From Flavobacterium sedimenticola (GTDB taxonomy: Bacteria; Bacteroidota; Bacteroidia; Flavobacteriales; Flavobacteriaceae), in contig NZ_JASGBP010000003.1 in assembly GCF_030053345.1 (NCBI RefSeq), forward strand, positions 154,249 through 218,248: a DNA stretch of 64,000 nucleotides. The letters are read 5' to 3'. A program made the translations under genes and the position numbers. The notes beneath the pieces were generated by a model. The model saw only the letters and a list, made by a program, of their open reading frames with translations, was not told where the DNA came from and searched no databases. Position 1 is the stretch's first letter. Each line of letters begins with the position of its first letter. Of this stretch, positions 1 through 8,783 are shown piece by piece.

Positions 1-43
1 GTGCTTCGTCGTCAATAACCAATATAGAGAATGCATTATTCAT
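1..43 (-). CDS. Response regulator, N-terminal fragment (cut by window start)
   Basis: Reading the minus strand from the ATG at 43 gives MNNAFSILVIDDEA before the window ends. The ILVIDDE stretch is the first beta-strand and acidic pocket of a two-component receiver domain. The start codon overlaps the last 8 bases of the sensor kinase gene upstream, so the two are translationally coupled and very likely form a cognate pair. The rest of the protein lies outside the window, so its output domain (KdpE-like or another type) cannot be seen. Confidence 0.8.
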   Translation of the reverse strand, partial: MNNAFSILVIDDEA

Positions 44-1145
44 TTTCCAATGAATTTAACGCCAAACAATCGGTGACAAACGTAAGTTCGAATACCGCAC
101 CGCCTTCCTCGGCATTGGTTAATGTAATGGTTCCGTTTTGCGCTTCCACAAAACCTTTTACTATGGAGAGTCCCAATCCGGTGCCGCCTGTTTTGGTTTC
201 TTTAAAACGATAAAACTTGTCAAAGGCCTTGTCCATTTCCTCGGGCGGAAAACCGTAACCGTCATCGGAGATGGTAATAACGCATTTTTTAATCAAATCG
301 ATATGGGAATCGTAATCGGTATCAACCTCATATCGGGCTTTAATTTTTATGGTGGCACCTTGTGGTGTATGTTGAATTCCGTTGTAAACCAGATTGTAGA
401 TAATTTGTTCCATCAAACCGTAATCTAACTTAAAAAGCGGCAAATTGTCTTCTATCTCAATCTGAATTCGGTGATTTTCGGATTCTTCCGAAAGTCGATT
501 ACACACATTGTAAATAATCTCTTTTACATCACACCAATCGAGTTTCGGATGAATATACCCCGATTCTAAACGCGACATGTTCAAAAGATTCTCCACCTGA
601 TAATTTAATTTGATGGAAGCTTTTTCAATTTCATTGTGCAGTTTTTGAGTCGTTTCGGGAGATAAGGTCACATTCTTTTGTTGCAGCGTATCAATTGAAC
701 CTACAATGGCAGCGATGGGCGTTCTTAATTCATGCGATAAAGAATCGAGCAACGTATTGTACAGTTTTAGAGTACTGGCGCGGGTTTGCTTTACCTGAAT
801 AGCACGTTGCATGCGTCGAAAGTTATTGGTCAAAACGGCGTTAATCAGCGCGATAATGAAATACATGACCAATAATAAAATGTCTTCGGCACTGTCGATG
901 TGCAAGGTAAAATAAGGCTTGATGAACATAAAATTAAGTGCCAAAGCACTTAAAACAGCACCCAAAAGCACCGGTTTTATTTCTAAGAAAATGGCTAGCA
1001 AGGAAACCACCACCAAAAGAAGGTAGCCTACTACTCTGTAATCAATAACATGTCTGACAGCGAGGCAAGAAAGAGAAACGGTAGCCACCGACAAGAAACT
1101 AATAAGGTATTGATTCTTAGGACTCTTTAACATAAACTTGTCCAT
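36..1145 (-). CDS. KdpD-like membrane sensor histidine kinase (DUF4118)
   Basis: This is an inner-membrane sensor kinase that probably phosphorylates the response regulator overlapping its 3' end. Residues about 10-110 hold four hydrophobic segments like the DUF4118 domain of KdpD. They are followed by a HisKA domain with the H-box SLSHELRTP (phospho-His near residue 138) and a HATPase domain with the N-box NLVYNGIQHTP and the G-box GGTGLGLSIVKG. The N-terminal KdpD and USP cytoplasmic domains of full KdpD are absent, so this corresponds to the C-terminal half only. I chose the ATG at 1145; a GTG lies one codon upstream. No Kdp ATPase genes are visible, so a link to potassium is inference from the domain alone. 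Confidence 0.88.
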   Translation of the reverse strand: MDKFMLKSPKNQYLISFLSVATVSLSCLAVRHVIDYRVVGYLLLVVVSLLAIFLEIKPVLLGAVLSALALNFMFIKPYFTLHIDSAEDILLLVMYFIIALINAVLTNNFRRMQRAIQVKQTRASTLKLYNTLLDSLSHELRTPIAAIVGSIDTLQQKNVTLSPETTQKLHNEIEKASIKLNYQVENLLNMSRLESGYIHPKLDWCDVKEIIYNVCNRLSEESENHRIQIEIEDNLPLFKLDYGLMEQIIYNLVYNGIQHTPQGATIKIKARYEVDTDYDSHIDLIKKCVITISDDGYGFPPEEMDKAFDKFYRFKETKTGGTGLGLSIVKGFVEAQNGTITLTNAEEGGAVFELTFVTDCLALNSLENE

Positions 1146-1230
1146 CACTGATAATTTTTGACAAAGTTACGGCATTCGTTATAAGTAGAATATAAGAGAA
1201 GTGGTCTTCGGTATAAAGATTTTATAAAGA

Positions 1231-1662
1231 TTAATTCCGTCGGGTGTCAATAAGGTGCACAATTTTCCAGGAAGTGCCATCAAGGAAAAGCGTAAAAGCA
1301 TTGACCCCTTTGTGGCTTAATTTGCCATTAATATAGAACTCATAAGGTGTCCAAGCATGGGCCATGGTGCCATCAATTTGAATAGTATAGCTCAAAATTC
1401 GCTCTTCAAATTTTAGGTTTTCGGGAATAGTGGCGATTGATATATAAAACTCTTTCGGACTCTCTGTAGAAAATCTAGTCCCTTTACTGCTTTCCGAAAT
1501 GGATTGTAAGACCAAGGCCTCGCTGCAAGTTGACTTGATTTTTAAGGTGTCTTTGGCATGAAAACCTTCAAAAAAGGTTTCAATGGTTTGTTGCACGGCT
1601 TCTTTTTGGGCTTGACCCCAAAAAGGAACCGACAATGCCAAAAGCAAAAAGAGTTTCTTCAT
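1231..1662 (-). CDS. Secreted NTF2/SnoaL-like protein
   Basis: A 143-residue protein with a clear signal peptide (MKKLFLLLALSVPFWGQAQ) followed by an NTF2-like cone fold. The helix with TIETFFEGFHAKD and the late strand MAHAWTPYEFYINGK fit the DUF4440/SnoaL-like pattern. Such domains bind small ligands or have lost enzyme activity; no catalytic residues can be assigned here. The gene starts 2 bp after the stop of the ABC permease, so it is the third gene of that operon. It may be a periplasmic accessory of the transporter, which is inference from position. Confidence 0.7.
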   Translation of the reverse strand: MKKLFLLLALSVPFWGQAQKEAVQQTIETFFEGFHAKDTLKIKSTCSEALVLQSISESSKGTRFSTESPKEFYISIATIPENLKFEERILSYTIQIDGTMAHAWTPYEFYINGKLSHKGVNAFTLFLDGTSWKIVHLIDTRRN

Positions 1663-1664
1663 CT

Positions 1665-2969
1665 TTAATATTTAGACCATTTGTACAATTCTTTCCAAGT
1701 TGGTTTTTTACCGTACATTAAAATGCCGACACGGTAGATTTTAGAAGCAAACCAAACCACTAAAAAGAAGGTTCCGTAAAGTAAGATAAGCGAAACCGCG
1801 ATTTGCCAAAGCGGCACACCAAACGGGATACGCATCATCATTACGATAGGCGACGTCAGCGGAATCATAGAGAAAGTCGTTGCTACCGTGCCATGCGGAT
1901 CGTTGATTACCGTAAAAAATCCGATATACACGCCCAAAATCAACGGCATAATAATAGGCAATAAGAATTGTTGCGAATCGGTTTCATTGTCGACTGCCGC
2001 CCCGATAGAAGCATAAAAGGAACTGTACAGAAAATAGCCGCCGATAAAATAAAGAATAAACGAAATCAAAATCGTAGCAATCGGCAGATTCCACAATTCT
2101 TTAATATACAATGCCAAAGAACCACCCATTTCTTGTTGGGCAGCCTGCACCGCTTCTGCATTCACTCCCGAACTGGCTCCCATTTGAATGCCAAACACCG
2201 ACGAGAGTACAAACATGGCCGTCAACCCGAGCAACGCCCAAATTAAAAACTGTAATATTCCGGCTAATGAGGTTCCGATGATTTTACCCATCATCAATTG
2301 AAACGGCTTCACCGATGAAATAATCACTTCGATGATGCGGGACACTTTCTCCTCTATGACACTTCGCATGACCATATTGCCGTAAATAACAATAAACATC
2401 ATGATTAAATAACCGAAAGCACCGCCAATGGCAATTTTGATTTCGTTTAATCCTTTGAGCGCGGCTTCTCCGGAGGCTTTGGCTAAACTGATACTCACTT
2501 TGGATTCGGCATTTTGTATGGCATTGACATTCAAGCCGGCTTTGGTGTAGTTTTCTTGTGTAAGTTTGGTGTTGATTACATTTTCCAAATCTTCCACAAA
2601 CATCACACTCGGACTGTCATTAGAGATATACTGAATTTTGTTGGACAACGAATCTTTGGCTATTTCTTTGGGAATCAGGAGTAACCCTTCATACGATTCG
2701 TTAATGATACTGTCTTTTAATACTTTCGTATCTATCGAAGTAAAATCGACATATTTAAATTCATCATCACTCTTAAACTCGCGGACGAACATACCCGATT
2801 CATCATGAATGGCGATTGTTTTTTGATCGGCTTTCATGGTACTCAAATAGCCCACAAAAACACCAATAGCAACAAACAGAAGCGGACTTAAAAAAGTCAT
2901 TACAATAAACGATTTGTTGCGCACTTTGGCCACAAACTCTCTTTTAATGATTAGGCTGATTTTGCTCAT
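1665..2969 (-). CDS. ABC transporter permease, NatB/ABC-2 type
   Basis: A 434-residue ABC-2 family permease. There is one transmembrane helix near residues 20-43, a large extracytoplasmic domain (about 45-175), and five or more helices from about 180 to the C-terminus (for example FGYLIMMFIVIYGNMVMRSV and ILQFLIWALLGLTAMFVL). This layout fits NatB/YhaP-type exporters that pump out sodium, drugs or peptides; the substrate is unknown. Its start codon overlaps the stop of the ATPase gene by one base (TAATG), so the two are coupled. The stretch before helix three, EEKVSRIIEVIISSVKPFQL, matches the conserved coupling region of this family. Confidence 0.88.
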   Translation of the reverse strand: MSKISLIIKREFVAKVRNKSFIVMTFLSPLLFVAIGVFVGYLSTMKADQKTIAIHDESGMFVREFKSDDEFKYVDFTSIDTKVLKDSIINESYEGLLLIPKEIAKDSLSNKIQYISNDSPSVMFVEDLENVINTKLTQENYTKAGLNVNAIQNAESKVSISLAKASGEAALKGLNEIKIAIGGAFGYLIMMFIVIYGNMVMRSVIEEKVSRIIEVIISSVKPFQLMMGKIIGTSLAGILQFLIWALLGLTAMFVLSSVFGIQMGASSGVNAEAVQAAQQEMGGSLALYIKELWNLPIATILISFILYFIGGYFLYSSFYASIGAAVDNETDSQQFLLPIIMPLILGVYIGFFTVINDPHGTVATTFSMIPLTSPIVMMMRIPFGVPLWQIAVSLILLYGTFFLVVWFASKIYRVGILMYGKKPTWKELYKWSKY

Positions 2970-3892
2970 TACTTTTCACTTACAGTTTTAATGAAAATGT
3001 CGTTTACACTCGGAATTTTTTCTACAAAATGGGTCACCTGTCCTCGTTGGATCAACGTGTTGAGCAACTCGTTTGGTGTTGCCGTTCCTAAATTGATTTG
3101 GAGTTTCAGTTCGTCGTGAAGCGATTTAAAATCAGTTGGTGACAAGGTGAATTTTTGCGACAGGTCATACATCAACCCTTCCACATTATTTGTCAGAATG
3201 CCCACTTCGTAGTCGTTGGTTCGGTATTGCTTCTTAACATCGGTCAGTTTGCCTTCAATTAATTTATTGGATTTGTGTATTAAAGCAATGTGGTCACACA
3301 TTTCTTCAACGCTTTCCATACGGTGCGTAGAAAAAATAACGGATGTTCCTTTTTTATTCAGCTCGATGATTTCGTCTTTTATTAAATTGGCATTAACCGG
3401 ATCGAAACCGGAAAACGGTTCGTCGAGTATGAGCAATTTCGGCTTGTGCAAAACAGTCACCACGAACTGAATTTTTTGCGCCATTCCTTTGGACAATTCC
3501 TGAATCTTCTTATTCCACCAACCTTGAATTTCCAGACGGTCAAACCAATAATCCAACTCGCGCTTGGCTTCGGCTTTAGACAATCCTTTAAGCTGCGCCA
3601 AATACAAACACTGCTCGCCTACTCTCATGGTTTTATACAAGCCTCTTTCTTCGGGCATATAGCCAATAGCTTGTACATGTGAAGGATTTAGTGGTTCTCC
3701 GTCCAAAAAAACGGCACCACTGTCGGGCATGGTGATTTGGTTGATGATCCGAATTAAGGATGTTTTTCCGGCGCCATTTGGCCCTAATAATCCGTAAATA
3801 CTGCCTTGTGGAATGGTTAACGAAACTTCGTTTAACGCGGTATAATCGCCGTATTGTTTTACGACCTGCTTTACCTCAAGTATATTGCTCAT
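2969..3892 (-). CDS. ABC transporter ATP-binding protein, NatA-like
   Basis: A 307-residue cytoplasmic ATPase that powers the adjacent permease. It has Walker A (GPNGAGKTS, near residue 38), the signature LSKGM, Walker B (LLILDEPFSGFDP) and the H-loop STHRM. The C-terminal 90 residues form the extra domain usual in NatA-like and ABC-2 exporter ATPases. It is the first gene of a three-gene minus-strand operon with the permease and the NTF2-like protein. Confidence 0.92.
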   Translation of the reverse strand: MSNILEVKQVVKQYGDYTALNEVSLTIPQGSIYGLLGPNGAGKTSLIRIINQITMPDSGAVFLDGEPLNPSHVQAIGYMPEERGLYKTMRVGEQCLYLAQLKGLSKAEAKRELDYWFDRLEIQGWWNKKIQELSKGMAQKIQFVVTVLHKPKLLILDEPFSGFDPVNANLIKDEIIELNKKGTSVIFSTHRMESVEEMCDHIALIHKSNKLIEGKLTDVKKQYRTNDYEVGILTNNVEGLMYDLSQKFTLSPTDFKSLHDELKLQINLGTATPNELLNTLIQRGQVTHFVEKIPSVNDIFIKTVSEK

Positions 3893-3983
3893 ACCTATTT
3901 AAAGAGTTTATATCATCCTGATGACCTTTTTGGTCTTGGAGTTGTAAAAGTAAGCAATAAGTAGCATTTCTTTTTTTTTGTTA

Positions 3984-4020
3984 CAAAAAAAACCCACCCT
4001 GATTGTTACAAAAGGATGGG
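3984..4020 (-). terminator. Rho-independent terminator after dnaJ
   Basis: On the minus strand an 8-bp stem (4020-4013 with 4000-3993, one G-U pair) is followed by eight Ts. It lies about 70 bp past the dnaJ stop. A second perfect 8-bp hairpin (4042-4049 with 4054-4061, loop TTTC) sits between it and dnaJ without a T-run. Confidence 0.75.
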
Positions 4021-4087
4021 AAAAATTGCTATGAAAAAGAAATTACTTGTTTCCAAGTAATAACCAAATGTAAAACTATTTTTTTAA

Positions 4088-5206
4088 TTATGAAAACATA
4101 TCTTTTACTTTTTCAAAAAAAGATTTATCGCTCTTTTCGGGCTTCGGAATAAAGTTCTCATCGGTCAATGCTTTTTCAAAAAACTGACGTTGCTCCTTAT
4201 TCAAAGTCTTTGGCGTCCAGACATTTATATGCACTAACAAATCGCCGTTTCCGTAGCTGTTTAAACTCGGAATTCCTTTTCCTTTTAAACGGAGTATTTT
4301 GCCGGATTGGATGCCTTCTTCAAGCTTGATGCGAACCTTTCCGTTCACAGCTTCAATTTCTTTTGAAACACCTAAAGCGGCCTCTGCAAAACTGATATAC
4401 AAATCGTAATGCAGGTTCTCACCCTCTCGTTTTAGTGTTTCGTGTTCTAACTCTTCGATAGCCACAATCAAATCGCCCGGAATTCCGTTACCCGGCGCGT
4501 CATTTCCTTTACCGGAAACTTTCAGTTGCATCCCGTCAACCACACCGGCCGGTATTTTAATAGAAACAGTTTCGTCTTCTAAAATCATTCCGTGTGCATC
4601 CGCATGGTTTGGCTTACTGTCGATAGTTTGACCGGTTCCGCCACACACATGACAAGTGGTAGCCGATTGCATTCGGCCTAAAATAGTATTGGTAACACGT
4701 AATACTTGTCCTTGTCCGTTACAGGTAGCACAGGTTTTGTATTTCACGCCCGGTGCCTGCACCTTGCGTTTTACTTTTACTTTTTTCTCCACACCGTTGG
4801 CAATCTCTTCTAAAGTCAGTTTGACTTTGATGCGAAGATTGCTTCCTTTAACACGACGCTGTCCGCCGCCATTTCCGCCAAATCCGCCAAATCCGCCTCC
4901 AAAAGCACTGCCGAAAATATCCCCAAACTGACTGAAAATATCATCCATGTTCATGTGATGATGTCCGCCATATCCACCGGCTTCGAAAGCCGCATGACCG
5001 TATTGGTCGTATTTCGCTTTTTTATCAGGATCGCTCAGCACTTCGTAGGCTTCGGCCGCCGTTTTGAAGTTTTCCTCGGCTTCTTTGTTTCCTGGATTTT
5101 TATCGGGGTGAAACTCGATAGCTTTCTTTCGATACGCTTTCTTAATTTCTTCGGGAGAAGCATTTTTGGAAACGCCTAATATTTCGTAAAAATCTTTTTT
5201 GCTCAT
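4088..5206 (-). CDS. dnaJ: Molecular chaperone DnaJ (Hsp40)
   Basis: This is the co-chaperone that delivers unfolded proteins to DnaK and stimulates its ATPase. Domain order is classical: J domain (residues 1-70, with the HPD motif in FHPDKNPG), a Gly/Phe-rich linker (about 73-115), a zinc-finger region and two C-terminal beta-sandwich domains. The zinc region appears to carry two CxxCxGxG-type repeats ([16 protein letters not shown]) instead of the usual four, with a gap filled by [12 protein letters not shown] and by [12 protein letters not shown]. Two-repeat DnaJs occur in Bacteroidetes. It lies 9 bp after grpE in the same operon; dnaK is not in the window. Confidence 0.96.
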   Translation of the reverse strand: MSKKDFYEILGVSKNASPEEIKKAYRKKAIEFHPDKNPGNKEAEENFKTAAEAYEVLSDPDKKAKYDQYGHAAFEAGGYGGHHHMNMDDIFSQFGDIFGSAFGGGFGGFGGNGGGQRRVKGSNLRIKVKLTLEEIANGVEKKVKVKRKVQAPGVKYKTCATCNGQGQVLRVTNTILGRMQSATTCHVCGGTGQTIDSKPNHADAHGMILEDETVSIKIPAGVVDGMQLKVSGKGNDAPGNGIPGDLIVAIEELEHETLKREGENLHYDLYISFAEAALGVSKEIEAVNGKVRIKLEEGIQSGKILRLKGKGIPSLNSYGNGDLLVHINVWTPKTLNKEQRQFFEKALTDENFIPKPEKSDKSFFEKVKDMFS

Positions 5207-5215
5207 AACACTATA

Positions 5216-5749
5216 TTATTGTCCGATTACAACCTTAGGGAATCGAATAATTTTGTCGCCCAATTTATAACCTTTTTCTACGACATCAACCACTTTCCCT
5301 TTTAAATCATCGCTCGGTGCCGGAATTTGAGTAATAGCCTCGGCAAAATCGGGATTAAACTCATCTCCTGCTTTAACATCGACCATTTCCAAACCTTTAG
5401 AAACCAAAGTGTTTTTTAATTTTTCATGGATAAGTTCCACTCCTTTCAACATAACCTCGTCGTCACTTTTCGCAATTTGAACTAACGCTCTGTCAAAATC
5501 GTCCAAAACAGGCAACATGGCCTGCAACACTTCCTGATTGGCCGTTTTAAACAAATCGATGCGCTCTTTGGCCGTTCTTTTTTTGAAATTCTCAAACTCG
5601 GCAAAAAGGCGTAAAAATTTATCTTTCTCTTTGGCTAATTCTTCTTGTAATTGTGCTTCAACCGACAGTTCCTCTGCGGTTTCAATTTCGTTTGACACGT
5701 TCTCTTCTGTATTTTCTATAGGTTCCTTGTCTGCTTTATCGTTATTCAT
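5216..5749 (-). CDS. grpE: Nucleotide exchange factor GrpE
   Basis: A 177-residue homodimeric exchange factor that releases ADP from DnaK. The first 35 residues are acidic and disordered, then a long coiled coil (about 35-90, with FLRLFAEFENFKKRTAKERI) leads into the C-terminal beta domain, whose family signature is GYKLGDKIIRFPKVVIG. It is the first gene of the grpE-dnaJ operon. The 295 bp upstream (5750-6044) hold no gene and no CIRCE-type operator that I can see. Confidence 0.95.
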   Translation of the reverse strand: MNNDKADKEPIENTEENVSNEIETAEELSVEAQLQEELAKEKDKFLRLFAEFENFKKRTAKERIDLFKTANQEVLQAMLPVLDDFDRALVQIAKSDDEVMLKGVELIHEKLKNTLVSKGLEMVDVKAGDEFNPDFAEAITQIPAPSDDLKGKVVDVVEKGYKLGDKIIRFPKVVIGQ

Positions 5750-6014
5750 TTTCTCAAATTTTAGGTACTGCTGTGAAAGTTTTTTGTTTTTCCCGATTGC
5801 AAAATTACTGCCATTTCTTTTAAAATGTCAAATTGTCATCATTTTTATACGATCGAATTCGTTTCAGGCTTATATTAATTAACCAAACTTTAATATATTT
5901 TTAAGACTATTACGTTTTCGTTTTCCCTAAATTTGTTTAAAGGTTATAAATAAATTATCTGATTCGGGAATATTGGTAAAAGGTATCTATTATTAATTCA
6001 ACAATATTTACAAT

Positions 6015-6046
6015 AAAAAAGAGCGGTTATTTGACCGCTCTTTTTT
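6015..6046 (-). terminator. Rho-independent terminator of the epimerase gene
   Basis: A perfect 13-bp stem (6015-6027 with 6034-6046, loop TATTTG), GC-rich at its centre and with A/T runs at both ends. It overlaps the stop codon of the epimerase gene by two bases and could work in both directions. Confidence 0.85.
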
Positions 6047-6950
6047 ATGCATACAAATGGGCTATTGCCTCCTTTATTTCGGGATGTTGGAACTGAAATC
6101 CGGCATCCAGCGCCTTTTGAGCACTAAGATACTTACTCGAAAAAAGTAAATAAGACATTTCACCTAATAATAATTTCATCACAAATTGCGGAACGGCAGG
6201 CAGCCACAATGGCTTGTGCAAAACAAAAGCTATTGCCTTGGTTAGCTGTTGGTTGTTAACCGGATTGGGTGAAACAGCATTGTAAACGCCTTCCCATTGA
6301 TGTTCTAAAGCATACACGTACAACGCAACCAAATCGTTGATATGAATCCATGACTGCATTTGTTTTCCGGAACCCATAACAGCACCCAAACCAGCCTTGA
6401 TGGGTTTCACCATTTCGGGTAACGCACCGCCGTGATTAGCCAATACAATTCCGGTTCTGAGTGTACATACTTTGATGCCCAATACCCGAAACGGATTCAC
6501 TGATGCTTCCCATTTTTGGACCACATGTGATAAAAAACTATCTTCTTTCTCCGTTGTGTTTTCATCATACATAACTGTAAAACTCTCCGGATATATCGCA
6601 GTCCCCGAAGCCGAAATGATTTGCTTGACCTGATTGGGAACTTTTTTGACTAAGTTGAACAATAAATCTCCCGAAAGCGTTCGACTTTCGATAATTACCT
6701 GTTTGTATGCCGAAGTCCATCGCTTAGCGATATTGGCACCGGCTAAATGGATAATGACATCTACACCATAGATGCAATTCTCATCAATCTTTCCTTGGGA
6801 AGGATTCCAATAAAATCCTTTGTAATGAGGTTGATTAACAATTTTAGTTTTGGAAGTCGTTAAATAGTGAACCGTATGGTTTTTTTCGTGTATTTTTTTT
6901 ACCAATTCACAACCAATTAAACCTGTGGCTCCTGTAACTAAAATAACCAT
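6045..6950 (-). CDS. TIGR01777-type NAD(P)-dependent epimerase/SDR protein (YfcH-like)
   Basis: A 301-residue extended-SDR protein of the YfcH/SulA-homologue type. The N-terminal Rossmann motif is GATGLIG (residues 6-12). VIHLAGANIAKRW and SASGTAIYPES fit the family pattern, and LRTGIVL with the C-terminal DUF1731-like tail (KALDAGFQFQHPEIKEAI) completes it. The biological substrate of this family is not established. It is a single gene with its own terminator. The plus-strand reading frames over it are shadows. Confidence 0.88.
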   Translation of the reverse strand: MVILVTGATGLIGCELVKKIHEKNHTVHYLTTSKTKIVNQPHYKGFYWNPSQGKIDENCIYGVDVIIHLAGANIAKRWTSAYKQVIIESRTLSGDLLFNLVKKVPNQVKQIISASGTAIYPESFTVMYDENTTEKEDSFLSHVVQKWEASVNPFRVLGIKVCTLRTGIVLANHGGALPEMVKPIKAGLGAVMGSGKQMQSWIHINDLVALYVYALEHQWEGVYNAVSPNPVNNQQLTKAIAFVLHKPLWLPAVPQFVMKLLLGEMSYLLFSSKYLSAQKALDAGFQFQHPEIKEAIAHLYA

Positions 6951-7028
6951 AATGCACTATTTTTCAACAAAATTACAACCAAAGAATCAAAAAGAAATCA
7001 CAATTATAAAGGGTTTAACTTTTGTTTG

Positions 7029-7481
7029 CTATTTAAGTTTAATGGTCCACTCAAAATTAAATTCGGATACTTGCTCTCCTTTTTCATTGACACCAACCGA
7101 TTTCATCCAAAAGGTTTGCCCTTCTCCGGTAGCTATGGCTTTGTTTATCGATTCGGCGATTAAATTGCCGTCATGGCACGCAAAAGTAATCCGCCCGGTA
7201 GCTTTCTTGGAGAAATTGCCATTGTTGTTAGCTACTAACATTGATATTTTTTTTCCGGAATTTTTGATATACAACATCACCAGAGCACCGGTCGTTAATT
7301 CGGCCGCCATGGCCTGTACCGCGAAATACATGGAATTAAAAGGATTTTGATTGAACCATCGATGCTTCACCGTTGCTTCGCAGGATTGTGGTGTAATCGA
7401 TTTGACTCTGACTCCGGACCAAAAAGCAGATGGTAATTTAAAAAAAAGAAAAGAGTTGAGTTTTGCCAGTGAAAATTCCAT
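7029..7481 (-). CDS. DUF4442 hot-dog fold protein (putative thioesterase)
   Basis: About 150 residues matching the DUF4442 family, which has the hot-dog fold of acyl-CoA thioesterases. The core helix and following strand (NPFNSMYFAVQAMAAELTTGALVM) resemble PaaI/YiiD-type proteins. No substrate can be assigned. I chose the ATG at 7481 (MEFSLAKLNSF) over an in-frame GTG two codons upstream. It is monocistronic, upstream of the epimerase on the same strand with a gap of 78 bp. Confidence 0.75.
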   Translation of the reverse strand: MEFSLAKLNSFLFFKLPSAFWSGVRVKSITPQSCEATVKHRWFNQNPFNSMYFAVQAMAAELTTGALVMLYIKNSGKKISMLVANNNGNFSKKATGRITFACHDGNLIAESINKAIATGEGQTFWMKSVGVNEKGEQVSEFNFEWTIKLK

Positions 7482-7574
7482 AAACACTTGATTTTGCTAT
7501 AAAAGTACAAAAAATGTAGCAGCTGTTCGTAATATTCAAAATGTTAATATTTTGTTAAATCTAAGTACTTTGTA

Positions 7575-7606
7575 TTGCATAATACCTTTTTTTAGACTTA
7601 TCTTTG
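7575..7606 (+). promoter_or_regulatory. Bacteroidetes-type promoter for the DUF4870 gene
   Basis: TTGC at 7575-7578 and TATCTTTG at 7599-7606, spaced by 20 bp, match the flavobacterial TTG / TAnnTTTG consensus of the primary sigma factor. The start codon at 7680 lies about 70 bp downstream. Confidence 0.7.
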
Positions 7607-7679
7607 TATAAGAAATTAATAGCCTATCTATAGTATTGTTAATTTTAAATCAGCAAATCATCAATTAAAACAAAAATAA

Positions 7680-8135
7680 ATGACAACGAATAACGAAAGA
7701 AACACCGCTACCTTTTTACACTTGAGTGCTTTGACGCAATATTTTATTCCGTTTGGCAATTATATTTTTCCTGTAATTATATGGAGTGCCAAGAAAAATG
7801 AATCTGCTTTTGTAGATGCTAACGGTAAAAATGTTTTGAACTTTCAATTGAGTATGTTTTTATACTTCATGATTACGGCGGCTGTTGCTGTTCCGGTTTT
7901 TGTTTACAGTATTTTTAAAAACACCACCATTACTAATATTCATGACGGAAGTCATTTCGTATTTGAAAGCTTGGATTACGGAAACATTCCGGGCTTTGTT
8001 ATTCTGGCTATAGTAATGGTTGTGATCTTCCTCTTTTTGAAAATTATCGAATTTGTCCTTATTATCTACGGTTCGGTAAAAACTTCTAACGGCGAAGTAT
8101 ACAAGTATCCTTTAACCATCAATTTTATAAAATAA
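7680..8135 (+). CDS. DUF4870 membrane protein
   Basis: A 151-residue integral membrane protein of the DUF4870 (Tic20-like) family. The opening LSALTQYFIPFGNYIFPVIIW, the motif VLNFQLSMFLYFM and the closing VLIIYGSVKTSNGEVYKYP fit that family. There are three or four helices: about 19-37, 53-77, 99-125 and possibly the first segment. The function of the family is unknown. A good promoter precedes it, and the 10-bp minisatellite starts directly after its stop codon. Confidence 0.85.
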   Translation: MTTNNERNTATFLHLSALTQYFIPFGNYIFPVIIWSAKKNESAFVDANGKNVLNFQLSMFLYFMITAAVAVPVFVYSIFKNTTITNIHDGSHFVFESLDYGNIPGFVILAIVMVVIFLFLKIIEFVLIIYGSVKTSNGEVYKYPLTINFIK

Positions 8136-8310
8136 TCAATCATCATCATCAATCATCATCATCAATCATCATCAATCATCATCAATCATCATCAATCATC
8201 ATCAATCATCATCAATCATCATCAATCATCATCAATCATCATCAATCATCATCAATCATCATCAATCATCAATCATCAATCATTAATCATTAATCAAAAT
8301 CATCAATCAA
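8136..8310 (+). repeat. Minisatellite, 10-bp unit ATCAATCATC
   Basis: Eleven perfect copies of ATCAATCATC run from 8161 to 8270. They are flanked upstream by degenerate ATC-rich copies starting at the DUF4870 stop codon and downstream by a 7-bp register (AATCATC, AATCATT). The array fills the whole gap up to the start codon at 8311. The period is not a multiple of three and the array is noncoding. There are no unique spacers, so it is not a CRISPR. Confidence 0.97.
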
Positions 8311-8688
8311 ATGAAACATTTACTCTTAATCACAGTATTGGTAGCAGCGTTAACTACTAAATTAATGGCCCAAGATCAATCGGTAATTACCATCAAAAAA
8401 ATACCGTCTGAGTCTTTGAAAACAACCACTTTGGCACCACAAGAAAGTCATCAATTCGAAATCATTGCTAAAGAAGACACCGATGTTAATTTAAATTTCA
8501 GTTTCAATCAAAAAGACAACCTTAACATTGTAGTGACCGACCAAAAAAACAGAGTGATCTTGCGCAAGACCATTCAAAAGGACAGCAATAATCGTTTGGA
8601 TTTTGTCATGAGTGAAAATGAAAAATACAAAGTCACCATGATCGGCGATAAAAAGTCGGAGCTAACCATCAAAGTAAAACCGAATTAA
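8311..8688 (+). CDS. Small secreted protein of unknown function
   Basis: A 125-residue protein with a signal peptide ending near LMAQ (residue 20). The mature part is predicted to be mainly beta-strand, with alternating polar and nonpolar residues (HQFEIIAKEDTDVNLNFSF, NLNIVVTDQKNRVIL, ELTIKVKP). I do not recognise a family. The start codon directly follows the minisatellite, so expression may depend on array length. Its neighbours are a DUF4870 membrane protein and the PadR-PspC-GIN cluster, all on the same strand, which hints at a cell-envelope role. Confidence 0.75.
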   Translation: MKHLLLITVLVAALTTKLMAQDQSVITIKKIPSESLKTTTLAPQESHQFEIIAKEDTDVNLNFSFNQKDNLNIVVTDQKNRVILRKTIQKDSNNRLDFVMSENEKYKVTMIGDKKSELTIKVKPN

Positions 8689-8783
8689 AAGTAATCGAGT
8701 TTCAATTATCATCCGTCACATTTCATAATGAAACGGTTCAATCAAAAAACGAATGTTAATCAGAAAAAATTAAATCATGTATT

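Noticed and set aside
8136..8310. CRISPR array
   Set aside because: The units are contiguous 10-mers without spacers, and no cas gene is present.
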